64,000 nt of DNA from Aquisphaera insulae (GTDB lineage Bacteria; Planctomycetota; Planctomycetia; Isosphaerales; Isosphaeraceae): positions 1-64,000 of the forward strand of contig NZ_JAALJH010000033.1 of NCBI RefSeq assembly GCF_011064615.1, written 5' to 3'. The first letter of the stretch is position 1. Each line of letters begins with the position of its first letter. The position numbers and the translations under genes are program-made. This document shows, piece after piece, positions 25,855-34,833 of this stretch. The notes beneath the pieces are model-generated. The model was not told where the DNA came from. It saw nothing but the letters and a program-made list of their open reading frames with translations, and made no database searches.

Positions 25855-27150
25855 ATGCAGACTCCGACCGATCCGGGTATCGAAATCGAAGCGGCCGTGA
25901 CCGCGGACGAGTCCACCGCCGTCGAGGTTGGTGCGGCGGGGGGCCGGCTGACGTCGGTCGACACGCTCCGCGGGATCATCATGGTCCTGATGCTGCTGGA
26001 CCACACCCGGGACTTCTTCACGGACATTCAGGCGGATCCCATGGATCCGCAGACCTCGACGCTCCCGCTGTACTTCACCCGCTGGATCACCCACTTCTGC
26101 GCCCCCCTGTTCGTCTTCCTGGCGGGTGCATCCGCCTACCTGATGCGGGCGCTCGGCAAGGAGCCGGACGCCCGGTCGCTGGCGCGGTTCCTGGCCTCGC
26201 GCGGGCTCTTCCTCATGGTCGTCGAGCTGACGCTCGTCCGCCTGGGCATCTTCTTCGGGTGGGGCCTCGACGGCATGTTCCTCCAGGTCATCTGGGTGAT
26301 CGGCCTGGCGATGGTCGCGCTCGCGGCGCTCGTGGGGATGGGCTTCTCGCCGGTCGTGATAGGCACCGTCGGCGGCTTCATCGTGCTCGGCCACAACCTG
26401 CTCGACCTCGCCGCCGGCCAGCCTACTGCAGGCCCTCCCGATCGGGCCATTCCCTGGTGGTTCGCGCTGCTGCTTCGCCCCGGCCCGATCTCGCTCGCGG
26501 ACGGGGTGCGATGGTTCGTGGCCTATCCGCTGCTCCCCTGGTTCGGCATCATGTGCCTGGGGTACGCCTTCGGGACCGTGCTGGCCCGGGCCCGCCCGAC
26601 GCGGATCCGACGGACGGCCGCGCTCGGGCTCGCGGCCTGCCTGGCCTTCCTCGCGTTGCGGCTCCTCGCGGTGTACGGGGATCCGGTTCCGTTCCACGCC
26701 CAGGATTCGGCGATGAAGACCCTGATGGCGTTCCTCAACTGCCAGAAGTACCCGCCCAGCCTGATCTATGTGCTGATGACCCTCGGCCCGGGGTTGCTCA
26801 TCCTGGCGGCGCTGGATGCTTCTCAGGAGGACGGACCGACCTCCGGCGCAGGCCGCGAGGGACTCGCCGGCAGGCTCCGCCGGTTGCTCTCGACCCTGGG
26901 CCGCGTGCCGCTTTTCTATTACGTGCTCCAGTGGCCGCTGCTGCACCTCCTGGCCATCGCCGCCGGCCTGGTCAACGGCCGGCCGGCCCCGTGGACGGGT
27001 GCCCCCTTCGATGTGCCCTTCCCTTCCTACAGCCTCGGCTTCGCCTACGCCATGTGGCTCCTCGCCGTCGCGATCCTCTACCTCCCCTGCCGGTGGTACG
27101 CTCGACTGAGGCAACGGAGGAAGGACCTGACCTGGCTGAGCTATTTGTAG
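25855..27150 (+). CDS. DUF1624/HGSNAT-like multi-spanning membrane protein
   Basis: The protein has 431 residues and about ten membrane helices. Its diagnostic start is RLTSVDTLRGIIMVLMLLDHTRDFF, found in the heparan-alpha-glucosaminide N-acetyltransferase/DUF1624 family, where the histidine in LDHxR is the proposed acyl carrier. WITHFCAPLFVFLAGASAYL is the next conserved helix. Family members move acetyl groups across membranes; bacterial substrates are mostly unknown. Start 25855 was chosen for GGGGA upstream and because it gives a short acidic arm before the first helix. It is divergent from the LEPR gene. Confidence 0.82.
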   Translation: MQTPTDPGIEIEAAVTADESTAVEVGAAGGRLTSVDTLRGIIMVLMLLDHTRDFFTDIQADPMDPQTSTLPLYFTRWITHFCAPLFVFLAGASAYLMRALGKEPDARSLARFLASRGLFLMVVELTLVRLGIFFGWGLDGMFLQVIWVIGLAMVALAALVGMGFSPVVIGTVGGFIVLGHNLLDLAAGQPTAGPPDRAIPWWFALLLRPGPISLADGVRWFVAYPLLPWFGIMCLGYAFGTVLARARPTRIRRTAALGLAACLAFLALRLLAVYGDPVPFHAQDSAMKTLMAFLNCQKYPPSLIYVLMTLGPGLLILAALDASQEDGPTSGAGREGLAGRLRRLLSTLGRVPLFYYVLQWPLLHLLAIAAGLVNGRPAPWTGAPFDVPFPSYSLGFAYAMWLLAVAILYLPCRWYARLRQRRKDLTWLSYL

Positions 27151-27159
27151 CGACGACCG

Positions 27160-27654
27160 TCAGCGCCCCGGCAGGACGATGGGCCGGACCGTCTGGCCCA
27201 ATCGTTGGAACTCGGCCTCATTGTCCTTCAGCAGGTCATGAAGCCATATCGGATCGGGAACCTCCCGGAGGCAGTCTTCCGCAACCTGCCGGCCGATTTC
27301 CTCGAAGGACTTGCCGAGTGCGGACCGGAGTTTCTCCGGTGTGCTTGCGGAGCCGATCAGGAAGACCCGATGTCGCAGGTCCTCGGGAATCGCCTCATCG
27401 AACAGACTCCGGCGCCCGACGTCCTCATCGAAATCGATGACCATGATGACGTGCGTGCGGGGCCACTTGCGGAGCAGCGGGACGTATTCTTCCACGAACG
27501 TGGACTGCACTCTGGGCCAACCGCCGGCGGGTCCCCTCACCTCGATAGGGCGCAAGGCAACCGCGTCATGCGTCAGGAAGCCATTGATGATCTGTCGATC
27601 CGCATCGTCCTCGGGAATGACGTAGACGTGATCCTTGTAGCGGTTGACGCTCAT
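27160..27654 (-). CDS. Toprim-like partner of the AAA ATPase
   Basis: The protein has 164 residues. It overlaps the ATPase gene by four bases (ATGA), so the two are almost certainly cotranslated. An early strand VYVIPEDDADRQIINGFL has the acidic residues expected after strand 1 of a Toprim or DUF4276-like fold. HVIMVIDFDEDVGRR supplies a D-x-D pair after a hydrophobic strand. These two acidic sites are the metal-binding hallmark of Toprim nucleases. The middle RPIEVRGPAGGWPRV and the C-terminus are unassigned. By analogy with OLD- and PARIS-like modules it may be the effector, which is inference. Confidence 0.6.
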   Translation of the reverse strand: MSVNRYKDHVYVIPEDDADRQIINGFLTHDAVALRPIEVRGPAGGWPRVQSTFVEEYVPLLRKWPRTHVIMVIDFDEDVGRRSLFDEAIPEDLRHRVFLIGSASTPEKLRSALGKSFEEIGRQVAEDCLREVPDPIWLHDLLKDNEAEFQRLGQTVRPIVLPGR

Positions 27655-28751
27655 CCGATGACCTCATCGCGTGCCATCGCCTCGATGAGGTCGCCCTGAT
27701 AGGGGAAATCCGTGAGAGGGCGGACGATGGTGGGCTCGAGGTGAGAGTTTCGATGGAAGACGAGGGTGTTCTCGTCGGAGAAGCTGCGGATGGTCGTCGG
27801 ATGATGGGAGGTGGCGATCAGTTGACCCCGACGGTTGCCGATTCGCCGCAGTTCCGCGACGAAATGACCGACCTCGGAGATCGACAGATGATGGTCGGGC
27901 TCGTCCCAGAAGCAGGAGATCGGATCGCCCGCCTTGCTCGCGGCTGTAATCAGTGCGCTCAGGAAGAAGGACTTCTCTCCATCGGAGAGTCGACCGAAAT
28001 CGATGGAGAGGGAGCCTCCCCCATTGCTGTCCTCGAAGCGGACTCGCAATTGCCTGCCGTCCTCGCCACGAGGGACATTCTCGAAGGAGTGGAAATCCAA
28101 GATCGTCGATTTCAGGTACGACTCCATGATGGCGTAAGCCGCGGGGAAGCGGCCGAGGATCGCGTTCAGCCAGGATGAGAAATTGCTCGCGTCCGGCTCA
28201 AGCTTCCATGACTCTCGTTCGGAGAAACCCGACATTCTGGACGGCGACGGAGAGAGGAGGAGCATCGAGCCGAGGAAGGAGCGGATGCGATGGATGGAAC
28301 GCTCCCCGGGCTCCTCGAAAACCACCGGCAGCACGACCACATGCCAGTCGGCACCGAAACTCACACCCCTCTCGAGGTGGACTTTCGACAGACGCCGAAC
28401 GAAGATCTCTCGGCCGTCGACCAGCAGGGATTCCTCGACCACCCTGGCTTCGCGATGGTTCGATGGTAACTCGAAGGCGATGGAATACTCGAAGAGCTTC
28501 TCCTCGAGCCGCACGTCCACCGCGAACCGCATCATCACGTCCCTGCGATCCTGGGTGAAGTCGCCAGGCTCGATGAGGTCGCGAACCCGATTCGTCCCCC
28601 GGGCGATCTTCTGGAGTACACCCAGCGCCTCGCGGAGCGTGGACTTCCCCGATCCGTTCTTGCCGATGATCAGGCAAGACGGCCGTCCCGCCAGGTCGAG
28701 GGAGAAGTTCTCGAAGCAACGGTAGTTGTGGACGTACAGCCGTTCGATCAT
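27651..28751 (-). CDS. AAA/SMC-like ATPase of a two-gene defence-like module
   Basis: The protein has 366 residues from ATG 28751; an in-frame TTG at 28760 is possible. MIERLYVHNYRCFENFSLDL is the RecF/OLD-type N-terminal strand pair. Walker A is GKNGSGKST. The ABC-type signature is LSDGEKSFF, Walker B is ISCFWDEPDHHLS and the switch histidine is IATSHHPTT. It belongs to the AAA_21/AAA_15-like ATPases that partner Toprim proteins. The sequence is visibly less GC-rich and less codon-biased than its neighbours. It is divergent from the SDR gene. Confidence 0.8.
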   Translation of the reverse strand: MIERLYVHNYRCFENFSLDLAGRPSCLIIGKNGSGKSTLREALGVLQKIARGTNRVRDLIEPGDFTQDRRDVMMRFAVDVRLEEKLFEYSIAFELPSNHREARVVEESLLVDGREIFVRRLSKVHLERGVSFGADWHVVVLPVVFEEPGERSIHRIRSFLGSMLLLSPSPSRMSGFSERESWKLEPDASNFSSWLNAILGRFPAAYAIMESYLKSTILDFHSFENVPRGEDGRQLRVRFEDSNGGGSLSIDFGRLSDGEKSFFLSALITAASKAGDPISCFWDEPDHHLSISEVGHFVAELRRIGNRRGQLIATSHHPTTIRSFSDENTLVFHRNSHLEPTIVRPLTDFPYQGDLIEAMARDEVIG

Positions 28752-28861
28752 GATTCGCAAGAGACCTGGTTAGGGTCATCGGGCTCCAGAGCCTCGGAAT
28801 ATTCTACTCACGGAGGCCTGGTCGTGCGAACGGCCTCCAGGCAAGTCCAGGAGTCAACGCG

Positions 28862-29674
28862 ATGGATCTGGGATTGAACGGCCAGGTCGTGGCGGTCCTC
28901 GGCGCCGCCAGGGGGATCGGCGAGGCGATCGCCGTGGCGTTCGCGGCGGAGGGGGCGTGCGTCGCGGCCATCGATCGGGACCCGCGGGTGGCGGAGGTGG
29001 CCGGGAGATTGGAGGCGACCGGCGGCACCGGGAGGGCGCTCGGGATCGTCGCCGACGTCACCGACCATGCCGCGATTCGTCGCGCGGCCGATTCCATCCG
29101 TGGCGACCTCGGCCGCTGCGACCACGTCGTCTTCGCCGTGGCGATCGGCTCCGGGAAGTTCGGCTTCCCCTTCTGGAACCTCGATCCCGACGACTGGGAC
29201 CGGGTCCTCCGCGTCAACCTCATCGGCGCCGTGGCCGTGGCGCACGCGTTCGCTCCCCTGCTCGTGGAGACGAAGGACGGGTCGATGCTCTTCCTCGCCT
29301 CGGTCGCCGGACAGATCGGCTCTCAGACCGATCCCCCCTATAGCGCCTCGAAGGCCGGGCTGATCAACTTCGCCCAGTGCGCCGCGAAGGACCTGGCCCC
29401 CCACGGCGTGCGCGTCAATGCGCTCTGCCCCGGGATGGTTCAGACGCCCCTGAACCGCTCGACCTGGGATGCCTGGAACCGTCGTCAGCCGGAGGAATCA
29501 CGGCAGAGCTACGAGGACTGGGCGGCGGCCAAGATCAAGCAGCTCGTCCCCCTGAACCGCTGGCAGCAGCCCGAGGACATTGCCGCGATGGCCGTCTTCC
29601 TCGCCAGCCACCGGGGCCGGAACATCACCGGCCAGACCCTGAACGTCGACGGCGGCTATGTGATGCACTGGTGA
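28862..29674 (+). CDS. SDR-family NAD(P)-dependent oxidoreductase
   Basis: The protein has 270 residues. The cofactor motif is GAARGIG (residues 14-20), with an acidic residue after strand 2 (AAIDRD) suggesting NAD preference. LASVAG carries the catalytic serine region, YSASK holds the Tyr-x-x-x-Lys pair, and LCPGMVQTPL and NVDGGYV complete the fold. NAG is replaced by VAIGSG, a common variant. Substrate not predictable. An 'agga'-type purine tract before the ATG is weak. Confidence 0.9.
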   Translation: MDLGLNGQVVAVLGAARGIGEAIAVAFAAEGACVAAIDRDPRVAEVAGRLEATGGTGRALGIVADVTDHAAIRRAADSIRGDLGRCDHVVFAVAIGSGKFGFPFWNLDPDDWDRVLRVNLIGAVAVAHAFAPLLVETKDGSMLFLASVAGQIGSQTDPPYSASKAGLINFAQCAAKDLAPHGVRVNALCPGMVQTPLNRSTWDAWNRRQPEESRQSYEDWAAAKIKQLVPLNRWQQPEDIAAMAVFLASHRGRNITGQTLNVDGGYVMHW

Positions 29675-29748
29675 CGCCCCGCAGGAACAGGAAATGAGCC
29701 GTGGAAACGGGGCGGGCAAGATAGGCAGGGCTGGAGGGCGGGCGCGAT

Positions 29749-30075
29749 TCAGCAAAGCCTGGCGTCGATCTTCCGCCGAAGCGAGACGACGAAGGGGACA
29801 AGACGGCCGAGATTCTGGCTGCGGAACTCGTTCTCGAGCTCCTGGACGGCCACCTGTAACGCGGTCAGCTCCTCACGGTTGCCGGGATTCGGGCTCGACC
29901 CGGCATCCTTCACGGCCCGGTGGGCTCGCGTGGTCACGGAGCGGAGCGCGGCGGCCAGATCGGCCGGGTCGTGGCGGAGATTCGGAGGCGAACCCATGGC
30001 ACGGCCCTCGGTCCTCGGGGGGAGATCGGAGGGGGACGGATGACGGCTCGGTCGTTTGATTAGGGTCCTGGTCAT
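29749..30075 (-). CDS. Small hypothetical protein
   Basis: The protein has 108 residues; AAGGAC lies nine bases before ATG 30075. The N-terminal third is basic and proline-rich. The C-terminal two thirds form an amphipathic helix pair (LAAALRSVTTRAHRAVKDA, ELTALQVAVQELENEFRSQN, LVPFVVSLRRKIDARL) that could be a short coiled coil. An internal ATG at 29997 would remove the proline-rich arm. No family recognised. It converges with the SDR gene. Confidence 0.45.
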   Translation of the reverse strand: MTRTLIKRPSRHPSPSDLPPRTEGRAMGSPPNLRHDPADLAAALRSVTTRAHRAVKDAGSSPNPGNREELTALQVAVQELENEFRSQNLGRLVPFVVSLRRKIDARLC

Positions 30076-30145
30076 GATAAGACGTCCTTGTGACTCTTTC
30101 CTTAGTTAAGCGTTAGCGGCATGGCAGCCTTGCCCCCGCGAACTC

Positions 30146-30301
30146 CTATCGCATCCCGATGCCCAGGCGGACACGAGAGGCTCGCAAGGAGTTCACCAGT
30201 AGCTTCGGAGCACGACCACAAATCTTGAAGGTGGCGCGGACATCGCCGCGAGCTTCACAAGGGGCGAGGAGGGCTCGCCCGGTGGGTATGACCGCTGCCA
30301 T
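30146..30301 (-). CDS. Possible short gene directly behind a promoter
   Basis: This is a 51-codon frame that starts about eight bases downstream of the predicted transcription start. It is basic (PTGRALLAP, FKICGRAPKLL, SLRASRVRLG) with two cysteines and no ribosome binding site, so it would be read leaderless. It may equally be a short noncoding transcript: GGGCGAG-CCCTC-CTCGCCC forms a perfect hairpin within it. Kept because of the promoter position, not for protein similarity. Confidence 0.3.
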   Translation of the reverse strand: MAAVIPTGRALLAPCEARGDVRATFKICGRAPKLLVNSLRASRVRLGIGMR

Positions 30302-30315
30302 GCGTGGCACATGTC

Positions 30316-30349
30316 ATTCTATACGTAAGAACGACGCGAGACAATTGTC
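30316..30349 (-). promoter_or_regulatory. Sigma-70 promoter overlapped by a palindrome
   Basis: On the minus strand TTGTCT (30344-30339) and TAGAAT (30321-30316) have a 17-base spacer. The perfect 10-base palindrome GACAATTGTC (30340-30349) covers most of the -35 box, as an operator would. It drives towards the short frame at 30301 and the small protein at 30075. The surrounding 30350-30506 shows nothing else. Confidence 0.55.
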
Positions 30350-30506
30350 AGAGAGAGGCGTTTCGTCCCGTTTTTCCCGGCTTCCGACCAGCCAATCGCC
30401 TCCCAAGTCCTTTTCTTAAAAGACGTTAAGAACCAGTGCCGGGGCCACGTGAAATCTCCCGGCCGTGGCCGCGTCGCGAATCCCTGGGGGCAGCACGAGG
30501 GTTGAT

Positions 30507-32132
30507 TCATGCGGGGAGCCGGGTGCGAGCGGGGGGGAGGGCGTGGGGCCCGCGAAGCCACGCGCGAGCGACGGCGAAATCGTCGAAGGGGATGATGCGG
30601 TCGGCGAGGATCTGGTAGGCATTGCGGCCCTTGCCGGCGATCAGCACGGCGTCTCCGGGCCGGGCATCGGCGAGGGCGGCCTCGATGGCGGACCGGCGGT
30701 CGGGCAGGACCCGGACCTTCCCGGGCCGGCGGAAGCCGCCCAGCAGTTCATCAAGGATGGCGTCGGGCTCTTCGGTCCGGGGGTTGCCGAGCGTGAGGAT
30801 CACCCGATCGGCGCCCCGTTCGGCGGCCTCCGCCAGGGAGCGGCGGTCGGCCGCCTCCTGGTTCCCCTCGCCGCTGAGGACGAGATGGATGTGGCCGGCC
30901 GCGATGGCGCGGAGCGACGCCAGCGCCTGGCCCAGCGGCATGGCGGCGTCGGCCGCGTCGATCCGGACGTCGAAGCCCTGGCCCTCGTGGACGGCCTCGA
31001 GATGGCCGGCGACGTTGGCGACTCCCTCCAGGCCGGCGACCACGGCCTCGCGGTCGAGATCCAGGCCCAGGGCGAGCGTCGCGGCGGCCAGGGCATGGCT
31101 CACGTGGCGCGGGCCGATCAGCCGGAGATCCACCGGGACCGGCCGGCCGAAGCCGTGGAGGATGAACCGCGTCCCGGAGGCGTCCATGCGATCGATCCGC
31201 CCCCAGACGTCCACCCCGGCGGGCTCCGCCGTCCCGTAGCTCAGGCGGCGGGCCAGCAGGTTGACGCCGCCCAGGATCTCGGCGTGCGGATCGTCGGCGT
31301 TGACGACCGCGAGGCCGCCCGGGGCGACCTTCTGGAAGAGCTTGGCCTTGGCGCGGCGCTTCCGGAGGGCGACCTCGGTGGGGATTCCCAGGGGGACGCC
31401 CACGTCGGTCGCGATCGCGGCCTGGAACTCGACGCCCTCGAAGCAGCGGCCCTCGAGGGCCCCGCTGGAGGCCTCGACGACGCCCGCGGAGCAGTTCTGG
31501 TCCACCATGTAGGCGAGGATCGAGGCGAGCCCGGCCGCGCCCCCGGGCCAGGGCCCCTTGCCGGGGGTCCGGAGCCGGGCCGCGGTGCCGCCGGCGCCGG
31601 AAGCGGCCATGTCGGGCCCGATCAGCCCGGGCTGGCCGATCCCCGCTCCCATGGGGCGGCTGGCCAGGCCGTCCGACCATTCCAGGGCGCCGATCAGCCC
31701 GCAACGACGGCCGCTCGCCTCGAGGATGGAGCGGATGAAGAGGCTGGCGATCGTCTTGCCGTAGGTCCCGGTGACGCCGATGGTCTCCATCTGCCGCGAG
31801 GGGTCGCCGGCGAGGGCCTGGCAGATCCGCGCGTGGGCGGTCCGGGCGTCGTCGACGATCACCTGGAGCCGCCCGGCCTCCGGGCAATGCCGCTCCACGA
31901 CCACGCCCGCGGCCCCCCGGTCCAGGGCCTCGCCCACGTAGGCCTGCCCGTCATAGCGGGCGTCGCGGATCGCCACGAAGACCTGCCCGGGATCGAGCCG
32001 CCTGTGGTCGTCCGTGCAGCCGGAGACCTCCCAGTCGGGGCAGCCCACGAACCGGGCTTCCGGGAGCAGCCTCCTCAGGCTCACCGAGGGGATCCCCCGC
32101 TGCGGCTGACGGTCGACGAACCAGCGTGCCAT
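30507..32132 (-). CDS. MurE-like Mur ligase paralogue
   Basis: The protein has 541 residues, with AGGAGG nine bases before ATG 32132. It follows the UDP-MurNAc-tripeptide ligase order: N-terminal domain (SGCTDDHRRLDPGQVFVAI), ATP loop GVTGTYGKTIAS (119-130), EASSGALEGRCFEGV, LFQKVAPGGLAVVNADDP, HALAAATLAL and the C-terminal GNPRTEEP. Several catalytic landmarks are altered. The P-loop has Tyr where MurE has Asn (GTNGKT), the final Thr is Ile, DNPR is GNPR, and the usual DHLDxHG segment is missing. It is not next to other peptidoglycan genes. It is probably a divergent ligase with a changed substrate and not the housekeeping MurE. Confidence 0.75.
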   Translation of the reverse strand: MARWFVDRQPQRGIPSVSLRRLLPEARFVGCPDWEVSGCTDDHRRLDPGQVFVAIRDARYDGQAYVGEALDRGAAGVVVERHCPEAGRLQVIVDDARTAHARICQALAGDPSRQMETIGVTGTYGKTIASLFIRSILEASGRRCGLIGALEWSDGLASRPMGAGIGQPGLIGPDMAASGAGGTAARLRTPGKGPWPGGAAGLASILAYMVDQNCSAGVVEASSGALEGRCFEGVEFQAAIATDVGVPLGIPTEVALRKRRAKAKLFQKVAPGGLAVVNADDPHAEILGGVNLLARRLSYGTAEPAGVDVWGRIDRMDASGTRFILHGFGRPVPVDLRLIGPRHVSHALAAATLALGLDLDREAVVAGLEGVANVAGHLEAVHEGQGFDVRIDAADAAMPLGQALASLRAIAAGHIHLVLSGEGNQEAADRRSLAEAAERGADRVILTLGNPRTEEPDAILDELLGGFRRPGKVRVLPDRRSAIEAALADARPGDAVLIAGKGRNAYQILADRIIPFDDFAVARAWLRGPHALPPARTRLPA

Positions 32133-32605
32133 GGGCCTGCGCCTCCTTGCCTAGCTCTGCCCTGCCTTGCTCGGCATCGCCGGTCGGCCGGCCCGATCGC
32201 TCGGGTCGTCCGCCCGGGTTGCCCCTTCTGCCCCTCCGACTCGCGATTCGCCCCGGTCCCTTGCCGGTGCCCTCGGCGTCATTCCATTTCCGCCGACGGC
32301 TCGCGCATCGCTCGATCATCGCGTCCCGCCCCGTCGCGGGCGGAGCCGTTCCTTCGCTAACAGTGCCCCATACGGGAACTTCCCCGAGTGCCTAGGGTGG
32401 GTGGGATCGGTCCGTGGTCTCGCCTCGCGGAGATGCCTTGCGTGGAGGTCGCGGCATTCTGACCAAAGCCCGGAAAAAGGCAATGCCAGCCTCGCCTTGC
32501 TGCCGATGATTGAAAGTTTGACTCTGCCGGGGGCCGGCTTTGTAAGAAGCGTCAAAGCGCCCCGGGGCCCGCCCGGGGTTCCACGCCGCGCCCCCCCGGC
32601 GTCGC
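32133..32605 (-). other. Intergenic region with a likely terminator
   Basis: No gene is evident. At 32560-32578 CCCCGGGG and CCCGGGG can form a GC-only hairpin; read on the minus strand it is followed by GCTTTGACGCTTCTT, so it probably ends transcripts from the glycosidase-like gene. The upstream half should hold the promoter of the MurE-like gene, but no clear -35/-10 pair was found. Confidence 0.4.
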
Positions 32606-34703
32606 CTACCTGGTCGCCGCGACGAAGGAGGGGCCGAGGCGGATCGCGGGTTTCGAGCCGGACACGTGCACCTCCATCCGGCGATCCTTCCAGCTCCAAT
32701 CCACCACGCCCAGGCTCGTCGGGAGCCCCCGGGCGCTCATCGCCCTGTCGACCCAGGGACTGGGGATGCCGCCGCCGATCACGAGGACCGGCTCCGGCCC
32801 CGACTCGTCCACGTAGGCGAGCATCTCCACCTGAAGCGCCAGGATCTCGCCCGCGGTCCAGTAGTGCGGCGTGATGTGTGGAGGCTTCACCCAGCCGCGG
32901 ATGCCCTCCCAGAGGTGGAACGTATTCTCCTCTCCATCGCCTTCCCACCAGGTGTACAGGCCCGGCGAGGTCTGGTGATCCCAGAACCACCCCAGGCTTT
33001 CCCAGGCGCGTTCGGGGCGGCCCAGCGGCAGCCACTGGTGGGCGACCGCCGCGCCGAAGTAGGTCCAGGGGAGATACCGAGCGGGGTCGGAGCGGGCCCC
33101 CAGTCGATCGCCAAATTCCTCCTTGATCGGGGCGGCGGCCCAGGTCGGCCAGAGGCCCGAGATGTAGGTCCGGTCCTCTCCCCATTGGGGCGCCCGGAGC
33201 CACGCCTGCCGCAGGCGATCCGCGGCGTCCAGCCACCGCCGAGACTCCTCGTCGTGCTTCAGCCGCCGCGCCAGCGCGGCCGCCGAGACGAGCCCTCGGT
33301 AGCTGATGCCCGTGACGTAGGATACGGGGCGGCCGAAGTCCATCCGCCCGACGATCCGGCCGTCCTTCGCCGGCTCGCAGACCAGGTCGAGGTCGTCCCG
33401 CTTCTGATTGATGGGCACGATCGGGCCGACGTACGGCATGCGGATGGGCCGGTCCGTGGAGGCCATCCGGAGGATGAGCTCCACCTTGCGGCGTGCATGC
33501 GGCCAGAGCCGGGCGTCGAAGCCCGGGTCGCCCACACGGACGGCCACGTCCTCCATCACGCGCAGCCCCTGGCCGGGTGCATCCCCCTCGGCCCCGAAGC
33601 CGCCGAAGAAGTCGTTCTCGGCGAAATAGACGGCGAGCTGGCGGGCGACCTCGACCTGGCCGGCGCGGACCAGCCCCGCGACGACCGTCGCGCCGTCGCG
33701 CTGCCAGGCCAGGGGATAGTTGGTGGGCTCTCCCGGCGGCGTCCGGAGGTCGAGCAGCCCCATCATCAGGTGGGCGACCTGGGCGTTCGCCGGGGTTTTC
33801 TCACGCGCCGAGCCTGCCCCGGTCGAGCAGCCCCATCATCAGGTGGGCGACCTGGGCGTCCAGGCTCTCCTTGAACCGCGGGTCCGGGAGATTCAATTCG
33901 AGCGTGGAACGCACGGCCGGATACCGCAACGGGGAAGGCTGCCGCCGGGCCAGTTGGTGGAGCGTCAGCCGGGCGGGCCGGCCGGCCTCGAGGCCCAGCC
34001 GGGCGAAACCCCAGCCGTCCGAACCTTCCCAGCGCCTCGAGGACGTGCGGCCATCCCTCCAGCCGGGGTCGCCTTCATGACCGACCGCAACGGCGACGGG
34101 GGCGGGATCGATGGTCGCCGCCCAGCGATCGTTGACCGTCAGGGATCCGTCGTCGAAGGCGATCTTCGTGATCGGGCCGCCGGCCGGCCCGACGCTCCGC
34201 ACGGCCACCTCCAGCCGCCCGCCATTCCCCTGAGGGGCGAGATCGAGCACCAGGTCCCCGGAATCGCGACAGGACCACGTCGCCTCGTAGTCGGTGGTGG
34301 TCGTCGCGATCGAGGGGATGCCGCCGGGGTTCGGCCAACTGAGCCGCTGACGGACGCCATCCATCGGCACGCCGTCGCTCGTCGTCCGCAGGTTCCCCGC
34401 GGCGTCCCGGCCCCAGATGGACACGCCGAAGCTGCCCACCGCGGGGCTGGCGCTCCCGCCCGGCTCGAGGTATCCCTTCTCCGCCTGCTGGCTGCCGGGC
34501 ACGGCCAGCACGACGTGAGCCCTGCCCCTCGGCCACGGGTCGCCGGGCCGGTCCCGCATCGCCCTCAGGACGATCTCCCGTTGAGTGGGGCCGACGTCCC
34601 CGGCACCCGCGTCTCCCGCGCCGAGCATCACCGTCATCATCGCCGCCAGCGCACGCGAGCACGGGCCGGAGGACCTTCCCGACCGCCCGGACGAAATCGC
34701 CAT
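32606..34703 (-). pseudogene. Secreted glycosidase-like gene broken by a 73-base duplication
   Basis: The 5' part (34703 to about 33801) encodes a signal peptide (ALAAMMTVMLGAGDAGAGD) and a beta-rich domain. The 3' part encodes an (alpha/alpha)-barrel-like region (YPLAWQRDGATVVAGLV, WPHARRKVELILRM, YFGAAVAHQWLPLGRPERAW, NTFHLWEGIRGW) like six-hairpin glycosidases. A perfect 39-base direct repeat, 33748-33786 and 33821-33859, with 34 bases between, shifts the frame. Removing exactly 73 bases restores one continuous 674-residue protein through AQVAHLMMGLLDLRTPPGEP. The disruption is thus a single recent event or an assembly artefact. GGGGGGA precedes the start. Confidence 0.8.
33748..33859. repeat. 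39-base perfect direct repeat causing the frameshift
   Basis: The copies at 33748-33786 and 33821-33859 are identical. The 34 bases between them (33787-33820) have no counterpart in the gene. The period of 73 bases is not a multiple of three. Confidence 0.9.
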
Positions 34704-34833
34704 GGCATCCCCCCCTTCGCCTTCGCGGGAGGAGTCCGGCCCTCGCGGCCGGGCCTCGCCTCGCTCCGACGCAGTGACCATCCTAAGGGGCGCCGTCGGG
34801 CCATCGCAACGCACCGGGCGCCGCCGGCGGACG

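Noticed and set aside
24454..27114. Antisense frame of 886 codons spanning three genes
   Set aside because: It covers the DUF1624 and LEPR genes and the end of the kinase, with no domain of its own.
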